From Ectobacillus polymachus (GTDB lineage: Bacteria > Bacillota > Bacilli > Bacillales > Bacillaceae_G), in assembly GCF_048159605.1 (NCBI RefSeq), contig NZ_JBLREB010000001.1:1302001-1366000 (forward strand): 64,000 nucleotides of DNA, written 5' to 3'. Shown here piece after piece: positions 26,445-34,616 of the stretch; position 1 is the stretch's first letter; the number at the start of each line of letters is the position of its first letter. A program made the position numbers and the translations under genes. Below the pieces are notes generated by a model. It made no database searches. It worked only from the letters and a program-made list of their open reading frames with translations, and was not told the origin of the DNA.

Positions 26445-27025
26445 TGGCTTGTCTCATCCTCACTATTTTTACTATATCTATACATTTCAAACGTCCCTGT
26501 AAAAACAATTTCGTTTTCTACATAGCTGTTTACTTCAACAACCGTTCTTCTTTTACTATTTTCACTTTCTATTACTTTCGCCTTCGCTACGATACGTTCG
26601 TTTAACTTCACTGAACGAAGGTATTGAATACTTGCTTTTGTCGTTAATGCAATCTCGTCATCAATTACGGCTACCGCCAATGAATTTGCTTGGGCAAACA
26701 AATGATGGCCTCTTGCTATACCATTCCGCTTAAACACATGCTCTTTCTTAACATCAAAAATTGAAATTGCATGGTGATCAAGCTCCATATCAATAATTTC
26801 CCCAACTATTTCTTCGATAGGCAATGATTTTACATTTTCGTACTGTTTTGCTGCAACGTTCTTTATACGCTCTCTAAGTTCAGGAATAGCTAATTCCAAT
26901 CGATCTAATCGAATCGTTTGAATACTAACTTGAAATGTCCGAGAAAGTTCTTCATCTGTAACAAATGGGTTATTATGAATCGTTTCTTGCAATTGTTTTT
27001 GCCGATCTTTTTTATTTCTCCGCAT
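26441..27025 (-). CDS. fapR: Transcriptional repressor of fatty-acid and phospholipid synthesis FapR
   Basis: Represses the fap regulon until malonyl-CoA binds it. 194 residues: N-terminal helix-turn-helix (about 10-50, DEELSRTFQVSIQTIRLDRL) joined by a helix to a hot-dog ligand domain (from about 75, HAISIF and ARGHHLFAQANSLAVAVID). It is first in its operon and its own promoter carries the FapR operator, showing autoregulation. Start ATG at 27025. Confidence 0.97.
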   Translation of the reverse strand: MRRNKKDRQKQLQETIHNNPFVTDEELSRTFQVSIQTIRLDRLELAIPELRERIKNVAAKQYENVKSLPIEEIVGEIIDMELDHHAISIFDVKKEHVFKRNGIARGHHLFAQANSLAVAVIDDEIALTTKASIQYLRSVKLNERIVAKAKVIESENSKRRTVVEVNSYVENEIVFTGTFEMYRYSKNSEDETSQ

Positions 27026-27043
27026 TCTTCCATAAACCTTTCG

Positions 27044-27064
27044 TTTTATGACTAGGTACTAATA
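27044..27064 (-). promoter_or_regulatory. FapR operator
   Basis: The minus strand reads TATTAGTACCTAGTCATAAA, which matches the known Bacillus FapR operator core TTAGTACCTRGTCAT without a mismatch. It lies just downstream of the -10 of the fapR promoter, over the expected start of transcription, where a bound repressor would block initiation. Confidence 0.92.
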
Positions 27065-27066
27065 GT

Positions 27067-27095
27067 AGTATATAAGGTAAGAAAGCAGAATGCAA
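27067..27095 (-). promoter_or_regulatory. fapR-plsX-fabD-fabG promoter
   Basis: Minus-strand -35 TTGCAT (27090-27095) and -10 TATACT (27067-27072), spacer 17 bases. It lies in the 92-base gap between recG and fapR, immediately upstream of the FapR operator. Confidence 0.85.
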
Positions 27096-27117
27096 CAAAA
27101 AATTACCTACTGTCTTG

Positions 27118-29154
27118 CTAATCTAGCTTTTCCTGTTGCAGTACGCCACCCTCATCTAAGTAATTCCGCAACTGTGCGTATACTTGACTATCCCAAAAGG
27201 CATGCGATTCAACTAGTAATGCAGCATCGTTTCTTGCAATCTCTAATACTTTATAATCATGCACCATATCAGCCACTTTAAAATCCGGCAACCCGCTTTG
27301 CTTTTTCCCAAAAAAATCACCAGGACCGCGCAGTTCTAGATCTTTTTCAGACAATGCAAATCCATCATTCGTCTCTGTCATAATTCGCATCCGTTCCTTA
27401 CCTACCTCTGATTTAGGATCTGCTATTAAGATACAATAGGATTGTTCGCTGCCACGTCCAACCCTTCCTCGAAGCTGATGCAGCTGAGATAGTCCAAAAC
27501 GATCTGCATCATAGATTACCATAACGGTTGCATTCGGTACATTTACACCTACTTCAACGACTGTTGTTGAGACAAGAAGTTGTACTTCATTCTTACTGAA
27601 CTGACGCATAACATTTTCTTTTTCCCCAGCAGACAAGCGGCCATGCATGAGTCCTATCTGGAAGTTATGAAAATGGTATGATAGCATGCTGTGTAAATCT
27701 ATGGCATTTTGCACATCTAGTTTTTCAGATTCCTCAATAAGCGGCGTAATAACATAGGCTTGTCTCCCTTTGTTCATTTCTTTTTCTACAAACGATAATA
27801 CTCGTTCAAACATATCATGCTTTGCCCAATATGTTTCAATTTCTTTGCGTCCAGCTGGCATTTCATCAATTATACTTACGTCCATTTCTCCAAAAACAGT
27901 AATTGCTAGTGTACGCGGAATAGGAGTAGCCGTCATAAACAAAACATCGGTTTGTTCCCCTTTTTCTCGTAATATCCGCCTTTGCTCAACACCAAAGCGA
28001 TGCTGTTCATCTGTAATCACGAGTCCTAATCTGTTAAAATTCACTTCATCTTGAATGAGTGCATGCGTTCCAATTAAGATATGCACATCTCCTGCTGCAA
28101 GACGCTCTAAAATCTCCCTACGACGAACTCCTTTAACCGAGCTTGTTAAAAGTTCAATCGATACGTTCGTCTGTGAAAATAGCTGTTGCAAAGATTGCAT
28201 ATGCTGCTCTGCTAAAATTTCTGTTGGAACCATTAAAGCTCCTTGAAAGCCTGCTAAAACCGTTGCATAGAGAATAATTGCTGCAACCACTGTTTTCCCA
28301 GATCCAACATCACCTTGTAAAAGTCGATTCATCCGGTAAAGTGATGTAAGATCCCGCAGTATTTCCGTCACAACACGCGTTTGTGCATGGGTTAACGGAA
28401 ATGGCAACTGATCTAAAAATTGTTGCAGATCTACTTCTGAGAAATGCTTTATTTGTCCAGCAGCATTTTCTCTCTGTACTTTGCGCAGTGCTTGCATTTT
28501 TAGTTGAAAGAGGAAGAATTCTTCATACACAAAACGGCGACGTGCTTGTTTTAATGCTTCATGACTCTTAGGCATGTGAAGAGTTTGAATTGCTTCTATT
28601 CGCGGCAAGAGTTTATACCGATTTCGTAATCCTTCAGGAAGAGGATCTTCCACATTCTGAACCTGAGTTAAAGCATGCATTATAAAACGGCGAAGTTGCT
28701 TTACCGTTAGTTTTCCCTTTACTGCGTATACAGGTTCAATTTCCTGCTTTCGATCCATTAGACCAAAATGGACATTGGATGCAATGATAGTCTGGCGATG
28801 CTGGTCCCATTTACCTGAAACCGTTACCTTCTCTTCCATTACAATTTTATCTTTGTAATACGGCCGATTAAAGCATACAATCTGAATTAAGTAACGCCCA
28901 ACAAGCAGCCGAAACGTAAGACGCGATTTCTTTTTCCCATAATACTGTAATAGCGGCATGCTATGAATGGTTCCTTCTACTGTTACGCGTTCATCATGCT
29001 TCACGTCTTCTAAATCTTTTACCGAATAATCCTCATAGCGATAAGGAAAATGTTCCAGTAGATTCTGCACGGTGTACAGCCCCATCTCTTCAAGCTGCCG
29101 AGCTGTTTCTTCTCCTATACCTTTTATTTGTGTAATAGGTGTTTGGATACTCAC
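27118..29154 (-). CDS. recG: ATP-dependent DNA helicase RecG
   Basis: Branch-migrating helicase for stalled forks and recombination intermediates. 678 residues: N-terminal wedge/OB domain (about 50-170), helicase lobes with Walker A GDVGSGKT, the DEQH box followed by RFGVEQR, MTATPIPRTL and the QLRGRVGRG motif. The start is GTG, overlapping the stop of sdaAA (GTGA), and the N-terminal ITQIKGIGEETA aligns with the helix-hairpin-helix of relatives. Confidence 0.97.
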   Translation of the reverse strand: MSIQTPITQIKGIGEETARQLEEMGLYTVQNLLEHFPYRYEDYSVKDLEDVKHDERVTVEGTIHSMPLLQYYGKKKSRLTFRLLVGRYLIQIVCFNRPYYKDKIVMEEKVTVSGKWDQHRQTIIASNVHFGLMDRKQEIEPVYAVKGKLTVKQLRRFIMHALTQVQNVEDPLPEGLRNRYKLLPRIEAIQTLHMPKSHEALKQARRRFVYEEFFLFQLKMQALRKVQRENAAGQIKHFSEVDLQQFLDQLPFPLTHAQTRVVTEILRDLTSLYRMNRLLQGDVGSGKTVVAAIILYATVLAGFQGALMVPTEILAEQHMQSLQQLFSQTNVSIELLTSSVKGVRRREILERLAAGDVHILIGTHALIQDEVNFNRLGLVITDEQHRFGVEQRRILREKGEQTDVLFMTATPIPRTLAITVFGEMDVSIIDEMPAGRKEIETYWAKHDMFERVLSFVEKEMNKGRQAYVITPLIEESEKLDVQNAIDLHSMLSYHFHNFQIGLMHGRLSAGEKENVMRQFSKNEVQLLVSTTVVEVGVNVPNATVMVIYDADRFGLSQLHQLRGRVGRGSEQSYCILIADPKSEVGKERMRIMTETNDGFALSEKDLELRGPGDFFGKKQSGLPDFKVADMVHDYKVLEIARNDAALLVESHAFWDSQVYAQLRNYLDEGGVLQQEKLD

Positions 29155-30032
29155 TTTTGATGGGCTACGCCGTAAATTTTTTCTTCAAGCGCCTTGCCGG
29201 TCGGTGTAGCTGCCAAGCCTCCTTTTGCCGTTTCACGAAGTCCAACTGGCATCGTCTGTCCTATTTTAAACATTGCATCAATTACTTCATCACAAGGAAT
29301 TCGGCTTGTTATTCCAGCAAGTGCCATATCCGCTGCAACCATTGCATTTGCAGCGCCCATTGCATTTCGTTTTACACAAGGCACTTCAACAAGTCCAGCT
29401 ACCGGATCACATACGAGACCGAGCATATTTTTCAGTGTTATAGCCATAGCTTCTGCAGCCTGTTTTGGTGTTCCGCCTGCTAGTTCTACGATTGCTGCTG
29501 CTGCCATTCCGCTAGCAGAACCTACTTCAGCTTGACAGCCGCCAGCCGCCCCTGATATAGAAGCATTATTGGCTATTACAAATCCGAATGCTCCTGCGGT
29601 AAATAGAAATTCCACCATTTCCTCACGCGAAGGATGCAGCTTTTCCTTAACTGCAAATAGTGTACCTGGTACGACACCAGCAGAACCTGCTGTTGGTGTT
29701 GCACAAATAGTTCCCATCGCTGCATTTACCTCATTAGTTGCAACTGCCTTGCTTACCGCATCTAAAAGAACCGTTCCACTCAGTGCTTTTCCACTTTGTA
29801 TATAGGATTGAAGTAAAACAGCATCTCCTCCAGTTAATCCAGAAAAGGAATGGACACCCTGAAGTCCACGTTCCACCGCTTGTTCCATTACAAGTAAATT
29901 TCGTTCCATTTTGTTACATACTTCATTACGTGAAAGTCCCGTTACCTTCATTTCTTGCTGAATCATTATTTCAGCTGTTTTTACCCCTTTACTCTCTGCA
30001 AGTGTTACAAGTTCTGCTATATTCCGAAACAT
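29151..30032 (-). CDS. sdaAA: L-serine dehydratase, iron-sulfur-dependent, subunit alpha
   Basis: Deaminates L-serine to pyruvate and ammonia. 293 residues with the cysteine-containing 4Fe-4S region CDPVAGLVEVPC and the glycine-rich GSASGMAAAAIVELAGG block. Bacillus enzymes are two-chain, and the beta subunit is encoded 15 bases upstream. It overlaps the recG start by four bases. Confidence 0.96.
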   Translation of the reverse strand: MFRNIAELVTLAESKGVKTAEIMIQQEMKVTGLSRNEVCNKMERNLLVMEQAVERGLQGVHSFSGLTGGDAVLLQSYIQSGKALSGTVLLDAVSKAVATNEVNAAMGTICATPTAGSAGVVPGTLFAVKEKLHPSREEMVEFLFTAGAFGFVIANNASISGAAGGCQAEVGSASGMAAAAIVELAGGTPKQAAEAMAITLKNMLGLVCDPVAGLVEVPCVKRNAMGAANAMVAADMALAGITSRIPCDEVIDAMFKIGQTMPVGLRETAKGGLAATPTGKALEEKIYGVAHQK

Positions 30033-30047
30033 GATTGCACCTCCTGT

Positions 30048-30710
30048 TTATTCTATCATTCGAGTTACTTGGACAATGTTTGGAAGAGATTGTATTTCTT
30101 CCATAACAGAATCATCAATGTTATGATCGACTTCTATTACCATAAGCGCACTTTTCCCAACGTCTTTACGGGCCACTTCCATATGTCCGATGTTAATACG
30201 ATATTTCATTAAAATAGCTGTAACTGCTGCGATAGTGCCATATTTATCATTATGAACGACTAAAATAGCCGGATGCATCCCACTTAACTTTAATACAAAG
30301 CCATTCAACTCTGTTATTTCAATTTTACCCCCACCGATTGATATACCAACAATCTCTAGCGTATCCTGTTCATCCGATAATGTGATACGAGTCGTATTCG
30401 GATGATCAGAAACTGCATCTTCAGCGATAAATGTTACCTCCATTCCTTCCCTCTTAGCAATTTCTAGGGAATGGGGTATCCGTTGATCAAATGTATCGAA
30501 ATCTAGAATTCCACCAATTATTGCTACATCTGTACCATGTCCTTTATAAGTTTTTGCAAATGATCCATATAAAGAAACGGTTACTTTTGTAGGTTGCTTA
30601 CGAAATAAGCTTCGTGCTACTCGCCCAATTCTTGCAGCGCCAGCTGTATGAGAGCTGGAAGGCCCAATCATAATCGGACCAATTATATCAAAAACAGATT
30701 TGTACTTCAT
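30048..30710 (-). CDS. sdaAB: L-serine dehydratase, iron-sulfur-dependent, subunit beta
   Basis: Partner of SdaAA. 220 residues: N-terminal beta-chain domain with FDIIGPIMIGPSSSHTAGA and a C-terminal ACT domain (about 148-220, AILVVHNDKYGTIAAVTAIL) likely to sense serine. ATG start with GGGGAGG upstream. First gene of the sdaAB-sdaAA-recG cluster, located after the terminator of the fakA gene. Confidence 0.96.
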   Translation of the reverse strand: MKYKSVFDIIGPIMIGPSSSHTAGAARIGRVARSLFRKQPTKVTVSLYGSFAKTYKGHGTDVAIIGGILDFDTFDQRIPHSLEIAKREGMEVTFIAEDAVSDHPNTTRITLSDEQDTLEIVGISIGGGKIEITELNGFVLKLSGMHPAILVVHNDKYGTIAAVTAILMKYRINIGHMEVARKDVGKSALMVIEVDHNIDDSVMEEIQSLPNIVQVTRMIE

Positions 30711-30823
30711 CTAGTTGCCTCCCCTATGTTGGTACATAATCTATACGTAACGATTCGTATTCATTTCCAATTTCATCAGCAATGATAACTACTAGTATAA
30801 CGAGAAAAAAACTCTTTGTTAAC

Positions 30824-30878
30824 TAAAAAAAGGTGAACCGCATAGAGGAAAATTATACCTCCTTATGCGTCACCTCTT
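30824..30878 (-). terminator. Intrinsic terminator after fakA
   Basis: Long minus-strand stem (AGGTGA, CGCATA and GGAGG pair with CCTC, TATGCG and TTCACCT) followed by seven T. It begins about 30 bases after the fakA stop codon and separates this unit from sdaAB. Confidence 0.9.
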
Positions 30879-30906
30879 AGCAATGATCTATATTTTTCGC
30901 TGCCTA

Positions 30907-32565
30907 CTATTCAACAGAGATAATAAATGGATACAACGGTTGATTTCCTTTATGAACCTCAACTTCAACTTCAGGAAATTCTTCCTCCATGAATGCCTTC
31001 AGTTTCTCTAGTTCAGCATCGTCTACATCTTCACCTTGCAAAATCGTAACAATTTCTGAATCTTCGTCAATCATCATTTGAAGAAGTTTCTTACCTGCTT
31101 CGATTTCATTCTCATCTGTTACGACAATTTTCCCATCAGCTATGCCCATGAAATCATTTTTCTTTATGGCTAAGCCATCCATTTCTGTGTCACGTACAGC
31201 ATACGTGATTTGCCCTGTTTTAACTTGTTGCAATGCTTCCTTCATGTTGTCTGCATTTTCCTCAAGGCTAGCACTTGGATCAAAAGCTAGCATAGCTGCC
31301 ATTCCTTGGGGAACTGACTTAGATGGAACAACTACAATATTCCCTTCTACAACAGATGCTGCTTGCTGTGCAGTCATTACAATATTGCTATTGTTAGGTA
31401 AGAGAATAATATTCTCTGCATTGGCTTCTTGAATTACTGTCAAAATATCTTCCGTACTTGGATTCATCGTCTGACCGCCTTCGATGACTTTCGTAGCACC
31501 AATGCTCATAAATAAATCTTTAATGCCTGAGCCCATTGCTACCGTGACAATGCCGTACGCTTGCTTTTCTGTAGAAGCAGCTTTTTCTTGATCCTCTTCT
31601 AACAAATGCGTATGCTGCTGGCGCATATTTTCAATTTTTAGGTTAATGAGACTTCCATAACGCTGACCATAATTTAAAGCATTACCCGGATATTCAACGT
31701 GAATATGTACCTTAACAATATCATCATCAGCTACAACTAATAATGAATCTCCAAATTCGCTAATGTCATTACGGAACTTCTCTACTGAGAATGATTGTTG
31801 TTTTGCTTTCTCAGCATCTAGTTTCACCATAAATTCAGTACAGTAGCCGTATTTAATATCTTCCGTACTTAATTGGCTTTGTACATTATGATGCTCTTGT
31901 TTTACCATTTGCTCCATTGTTGGCTTAATGTCTTTCGATTGTATCGTTTCACCCTTTAAATCCGCTAAAAATCCTTCATATACAACACAAAGACCTTTAC
32001 CACCACTGTCAACTACCCCAACTTGTTTTAAAACGGGTAACAAGTCTGGCGTACGATTTAAGGAAGCGTTTGCTTCTTTCACTACTTCTTCCATGAAAGA
32101 AACAAAATCATCTTCGGCATTTGCAATAGTAGATGCCTTCTTAGCCGTATCCTTTGCAACAGTCAAAATTGTTCCTTCAACTGGCTTCATTACAGCTTTA
32201 TAAGCTGTTTCAACACCTGCTTCAAGTCCTTCAGCAAAGTCAGTAGTAGTAAGTACTTCCTTATGTTCAACTGCCTTCGAAAACCCTCGGAATAACTGCG
32301 ATAAAATAACTCCAGAATTACCACGTGCCCCCATTAACAGTCCTTTTGCTAATCTAACTCCAACTTCGCCTGCGTGTTCTGCTGTAGATTTACGAACCTC
32401 ACGAGCTCCTGAAGTCATAGATAAATTCATGTTAGTACCGGTATCACCATCTGGAACAGGAAAAACGTTTAGAGCGTCTACAACTTTTACATTATTTGTA
32501 AGGTTATTTGCTCCTTGCATAATCATCTGTGCAAAACGTTTTCCATCAATTAGCTTGATTGACAC
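30907..32565 (-). CDS. fakA: DAK2-domain fatty-acid-kinase-type protein (YloV/FakA)
   Basis: FakA phosphorylates fatty acids held by DegV-type FakB proteins so that they can be used for phospholipids; B. subtilis calls it YloV. 552 residues: N-terminal DAK2/DhaL ATP-binding domain (about 10-200, VFPVPDGDTGTNM, GARGNSGVILSQ), a middle domain, and a C-terminal FakB-contact domain. The start codon is GTG, seven bases after AAGGAGG. It lies 22 bases after yloU. The kinase function is inferred from the family, not shown here. Confidence 0.93.
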   Translation of the reverse strand: MSIKLIDGKRFAQMIMQGANNLTNNVKVVDALNVFPVPDGDTGTNMNLSMTSGAREVRKSTAEHAGEVGVRLAKGLLMGARGNSGVILSQLFRGFSKAVEHKEVLTTTDFAEGLEAGVETAYKAVMKPVEGTILTVAKDTAKKASTIANAEDDFVSFMEEVVKEANASLNRTPDLLPVLKQVGVVDSGGKGLCVVYEGFLADLKGETIQSKDIKPTMEQMVKQEHHNVQSQLSTEDIKYGYCTEFMVKLDAEKAKQQSFSVEKFRNDISEFGDSLLVVADDDIVKVHIHVEYPGNALNYGQRYGSLINLKIENMRQQHTHLLEEDQEKAASTEKQAYGIVTVAMGSGIKDLFMSIGATKVIEGGQTMNPSTEDILTVIQEANAENIILLPNNSNIVMTAQQAASVVEGNIVVVPSKSVPQGMAAMLAFDPSASLEENADNMKEALQQVKTGQITYAVRDTEMDGLAIKKNDFMGIADGKIVVTDENEIEAGKKLLQMMIDEDSEIVTILQGEDVDDAELEKLKAFMEEEFPEVEVEVHKGNQPLYPFIISVE

Positions 32566-32587
32566 TGATTTTCCTCCTTATTGCAAA

Positions 32588-32950
32588 TCACAAGTTCGTT
32601 ACTTTAACTCCCTGCACATAAATATTAACAGAATCCACTGCTAGTCCAAGTGTTTTGTCTAAGATATACTTAACTTTTGTTTGGACATTGTGTGCAACTT
32701 CCGAGATTTTTGTACCAAAGCCCACAATTATATACATGTCAATATGTACTTCGTTGTTTTCGTTTCGAACGATTACACCTCGAGTAAAGTTTTCTTTTCT
32801 TAGAATTTCCGTAAATCCGTCCTTCAACTGATTTTTGGAAGCCATTCCTACAATACCGTAACAATCTACCGCAGCACCACCTGCAGTCATTGCAATGACA
32901 TCTGTGCTTATATCAATTTGACCGTATTGTGTTTTTATTTCAATTGACAT
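32588..32950 (-). CDS. yloU: Asp23/Gls24 family envelope stress protein YloU
   Basis: 120-residue protein of the Asp23/Gls24 family (DUF322), usually paired with the fakA gene. Characteristic stretches are GQIDISTDVIAMTAGGAA and VDMYIIVGFGTKI-like (here HIDMYIIVGFGTKI). No membrane segment. Relatives are linked to envelope stress, but the exact role is unknown. ATG start with AAAGGGG upstream. Confidence 0.92.
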   Translation of the reverse strand: MSIEIKTQYGQIDISTDVIAMTAGGAAVDCYGIVGMASKNQLKDGFTEILRKENFTRGVIVRNENNEVHIDMYIIVGFGTKISEVAHNVQTKVKYILDKTLGLAVDSVNIYVQGVKVTNL

Positions 32951-33255
32951 ATGACATTCCCCTTTCGAAAATAGTCAAAGTGAGCTAGACTACTTATATC
33001 ATTATAATATACTGTTAGCAGAAAAAATGCTATTTCACTAACCGGATCCCGGTCGTTCACTATTTATGAGCAAAAATAGTCCTCTGTTATTATACAACAT
33101 GTATCCTATGTATATGTCAAGTAAATTTTCTTGATTTATTACACTATATGATTGCATTCTCTACATAGTTATGTTAAATTGAAATAGTGTTTTTAGGTCA
33201 AAAGTAGCCTAACATTGAAATTTTGTAGGATAAGGTAGTTAGGAGGGAAATATAA
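32951..33255. promoter_or_regulatory. Divergent promoter region between yloU and rpmB
   Basis: This 305-base gap holds no gene. On the plus strand a weak rpmB promoter candidate is TTGCAT (33152-33157) and TAAATT (33175-33180), spacer 17. On the minus strand, facing yloU, TTGACA (33115-33120) and TATAAT (33089-33094) are perfect hexamers but 20 bases apart, longer than optimal. A second TATAAT lies at 33001-33006. A short ACCGG/CCGGT inverted repeat occurs near 33040-33055. Confidence 0.45.
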
Positions 33256-33444
33256 ATGGCTCGTGTTTGTGCAATTACTGGTAGAAAAGCACGTTCTGGC
33301 AACTCACGTTCTCACGCAATGAACAGTACGAAACGTACTTGGGGTGCAAACCTTCAAAAGGTACGTATCGTTGTTAACGGTAAAGTTAAGCGTGTTTACG
33401 TTTCTGCTAGAGCATTAAAATCTGGAAAAATCGAACGCGTTTAA
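33256..33444 (+). CDS. rpmB: 50S ribosomal protein L28
   Basis: 62-residue large-subunit protein, start ARVCAITGRKARSGN. This version has only the first of the cysteines found in zinc-binding forms (Cys5). ATG start with GGAGGG nine bases upstream. It is transcribed against its neighbours, as in B. subtilis, and ends in a strong terminator. Confidence 0.98.
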   Translation: MARVCAITGRKARSGNSRSHAMNSTKRTWGANLQKVRIVVNGKVKRVYVSARALKSGKIERV

Positions 33445-33447
33445 TGA

Positions 33448-33475
33448 TAAAAAAAGAGTCTGAGACTCTTTTTTT
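33448..33475 (+). terminator. rpmB terminator
   Basis: Stem AAAAAGAGTC / GACTCTTTTT (33451-33460, 33464-33473) with loop TGA and a long T-run, starting three bases after the rpmB stop codon. Confidence 0.93.
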
Positions 33476-33485
33476 ATTTCACATG

Positions 33486-33515
33486 AAAAAAAGCACCGCA
33501 GCGCGGTGCTTTTTT
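33486..33515. terminator. Bidirectional terminator between rpmB and spoVM
   Basis: Perfect 9-bp stem AAGCACCGC / GCGGTGCTT (33491-33499, 33503-33511) with loop AGC, flanked by A-runs on the left and T-runs on the right. It can end spoVM transcription on the minus strand and back up rpmB termination on the plus strand. Its right flank reaches the spoVM stop codon. Confidence 0.9.
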
Positions 33516-33594
33516 AATCCTTTTTAAACGTATTAAGTACAGCCCGCACGAGACCTCCCAGAAACTTCGGCAGCTTGATAGTATAAAATCTCAT
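33514..33594 (-). CDS. spoVM: Stage V sporulation protein M (SpoVM)
   Basis: 26-residue amphipathic peptide that recognises the convex forespore membrane, anchors SpoIVA and starts coat assembly. The reading frame gives MRFYTIKLPKFLGG followed by LVRAVLNTFKKD, matching the known B. subtilis peptide at most positions, including the helix-breaking proline (Pro9 in KLPKFLGG). ATG with GGAGGG six bases upstream; stop TAA at 33514-33516, next to a terminator. The location between thiN and rpmB is the standard Bacillus one. It shows that the organism is a spore former. Confidence 0.97.
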   Translation of the reverse strand: MRFYTIKLPKFLGGLVRAVLNTFKKD

Positions 33595-33642
33595 GACTTC
33601 CCTCCTACTCACCATTGCTTCTGAAAATAGCAAAGAGTATCA

Positions 33643-34284
33643 TTAATCAGTGCTTCTTACCACTAATAATATGCCAGAAGAGAATGAAAAAGTACCTTTT
33701 TCAGCGACAAGTTCATTGCTTATACATAATGTTGATCCCATCTGAAGTGTTCGATTGGTGAGTGGATACTTAAATCCGTGTAAGGTAATGCCGTGCACCT
33801 GTTCAGAAACGGATAAGAAGGATACGTATGGAAATGAATTCTTTTTTTCTATTACATATGTACTAGGCTTCTTCATTTCTATTTCATTTTTAGAATCAAT
33901 TAGAATCAGTTCTGCTTGTGAATGTATCCCCTTCCTAAGCAGATGCACATTAGCTAGCTCGTGATCAAGTCTGCCTCCTGTTGCACCAAATACACGAATC
34001 TTGTCTGGGTTTTGCTGCAGTGCCCAGTTAATTGCTACTTCTAAATCAGTTTCATCCTTTTCCCTCGGCATCATTGGAAGATCTTCCATTCTCTTCCTCA
34101 TCCATTCCAGCTCCTGCGCCGAAACCGAATCATAATCACCAAATGCAACGAAAGGTATAATCCCCCTTTGTAACAAATGAAAAACACCACGGTCAACAGC
34201 AGCCCAGATTACATCCTCCTCTTGATACAGGGCAAAATCTGGATGAAGCTGCGTTGGCCCGCCTGCCATAATATGAATGATCAT
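33643..34284 (-). CDS. thiN: Thiamine pyrophosphokinase
   Basis: Converts thiamine to thiamine diphosphate with ATP. 213 residues: N-terminal catalytic domain with HIMAGGPTQ, AVDRGV, FGDYDSV and the acidic DETDLEVAINWAL, GATGGRLDHELAN; C-terminal beta-sandwich thiamine-binding domain. ATG start with AGGAGG eight bases upstream. A family 1 repeat lies between it and rpe. Confidence 0.96.
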   Translation of the reverse strand: MIIHIMAGGPTQLHPDFALYQEEDVIWAAVDRGVFHLLQRGIIPFVAFGDYDSVSAQELEWMRKRMEDLPMMPREKDETDLEVAINWALQQNPDKIRVFGATGGRLDHELANVHLLRKGIHSQAELILIDSKNEIEMKKPSTYVIEKKNSFPYVSFLSVSEQVHGITLHGFKYPLTNRTLQMGSTLCISNELVAEKGTFSFSSGILLVVRSTD

Positions 34285-34317
34285 ATTACCATCCTCCTCT
34301 TAACATGAGATACTAAG

Positions 34318-34440
34318 AAAAGCGCAAGCGCCTTGGTCAGCCCCGACAAGCAAATGTTCGCAGGCCTAGGAAGTCGTTCTTTGACTTCATATGGCCCTAG
34401 GTTATTTGACCTCGAGGGGCTAGGCGCTGGAGCTGGACAA
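34318..34440 (+). repeat. Family 1 structured repeat between thiN and rpe
   Basis: A 123-bp unit starting AAAAGC and ending GGAGCTGGACAA. Arms GCGCAAGCGCC / GGCGCTGGAGC pair, as do AGCCCC / GGGGCT; the middle has its own hairpin GAAGTC / GACTTC inside a CCTAGG-type pair. The inner part differs from copies A, B and D, but the ends and length agree. It occupies the 332-base gap 34285-34616 with the rpe terminator; an open frame across it is not called as a gene. Confidence 0.75.
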
Positions 34441-34474
34441 TTCTCTATGTCAAAACTTTTATACTTTCTTATCA

Positions 34475-34531
34475 AATAAAAAAGGAGATAACATAATAGG
34501 AATATCATTACCCCTAGCTATGTCATCTCCT
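34475..34531 (-). terminator. Intrinsic terminator after rpe
   Basis: Minus-strand 13-bp stem AGGAGATGACATA / TATGTTATCTCCT with one G-U pair and a 23-base loop, followed by six T. It ends the long def-to-rpe unit before the repeat and thiN. Confidence 0.85.
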
Positions 34532-34616
34532 AAATTAGAACATCCTTTTATACTTATTTCATCGTGACATTTCTAAAAGCAGGAAATACCTAATAATTCT
34601 AGATGCATAATAGTCA

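Noticed and set aside
34281..34508. 75-codon open frame on the minus strand between thiN and rpe
   Set aside because: It spans the family 1 repeat and the rpe terminator and overlaps the thiN start; no family resemblance.
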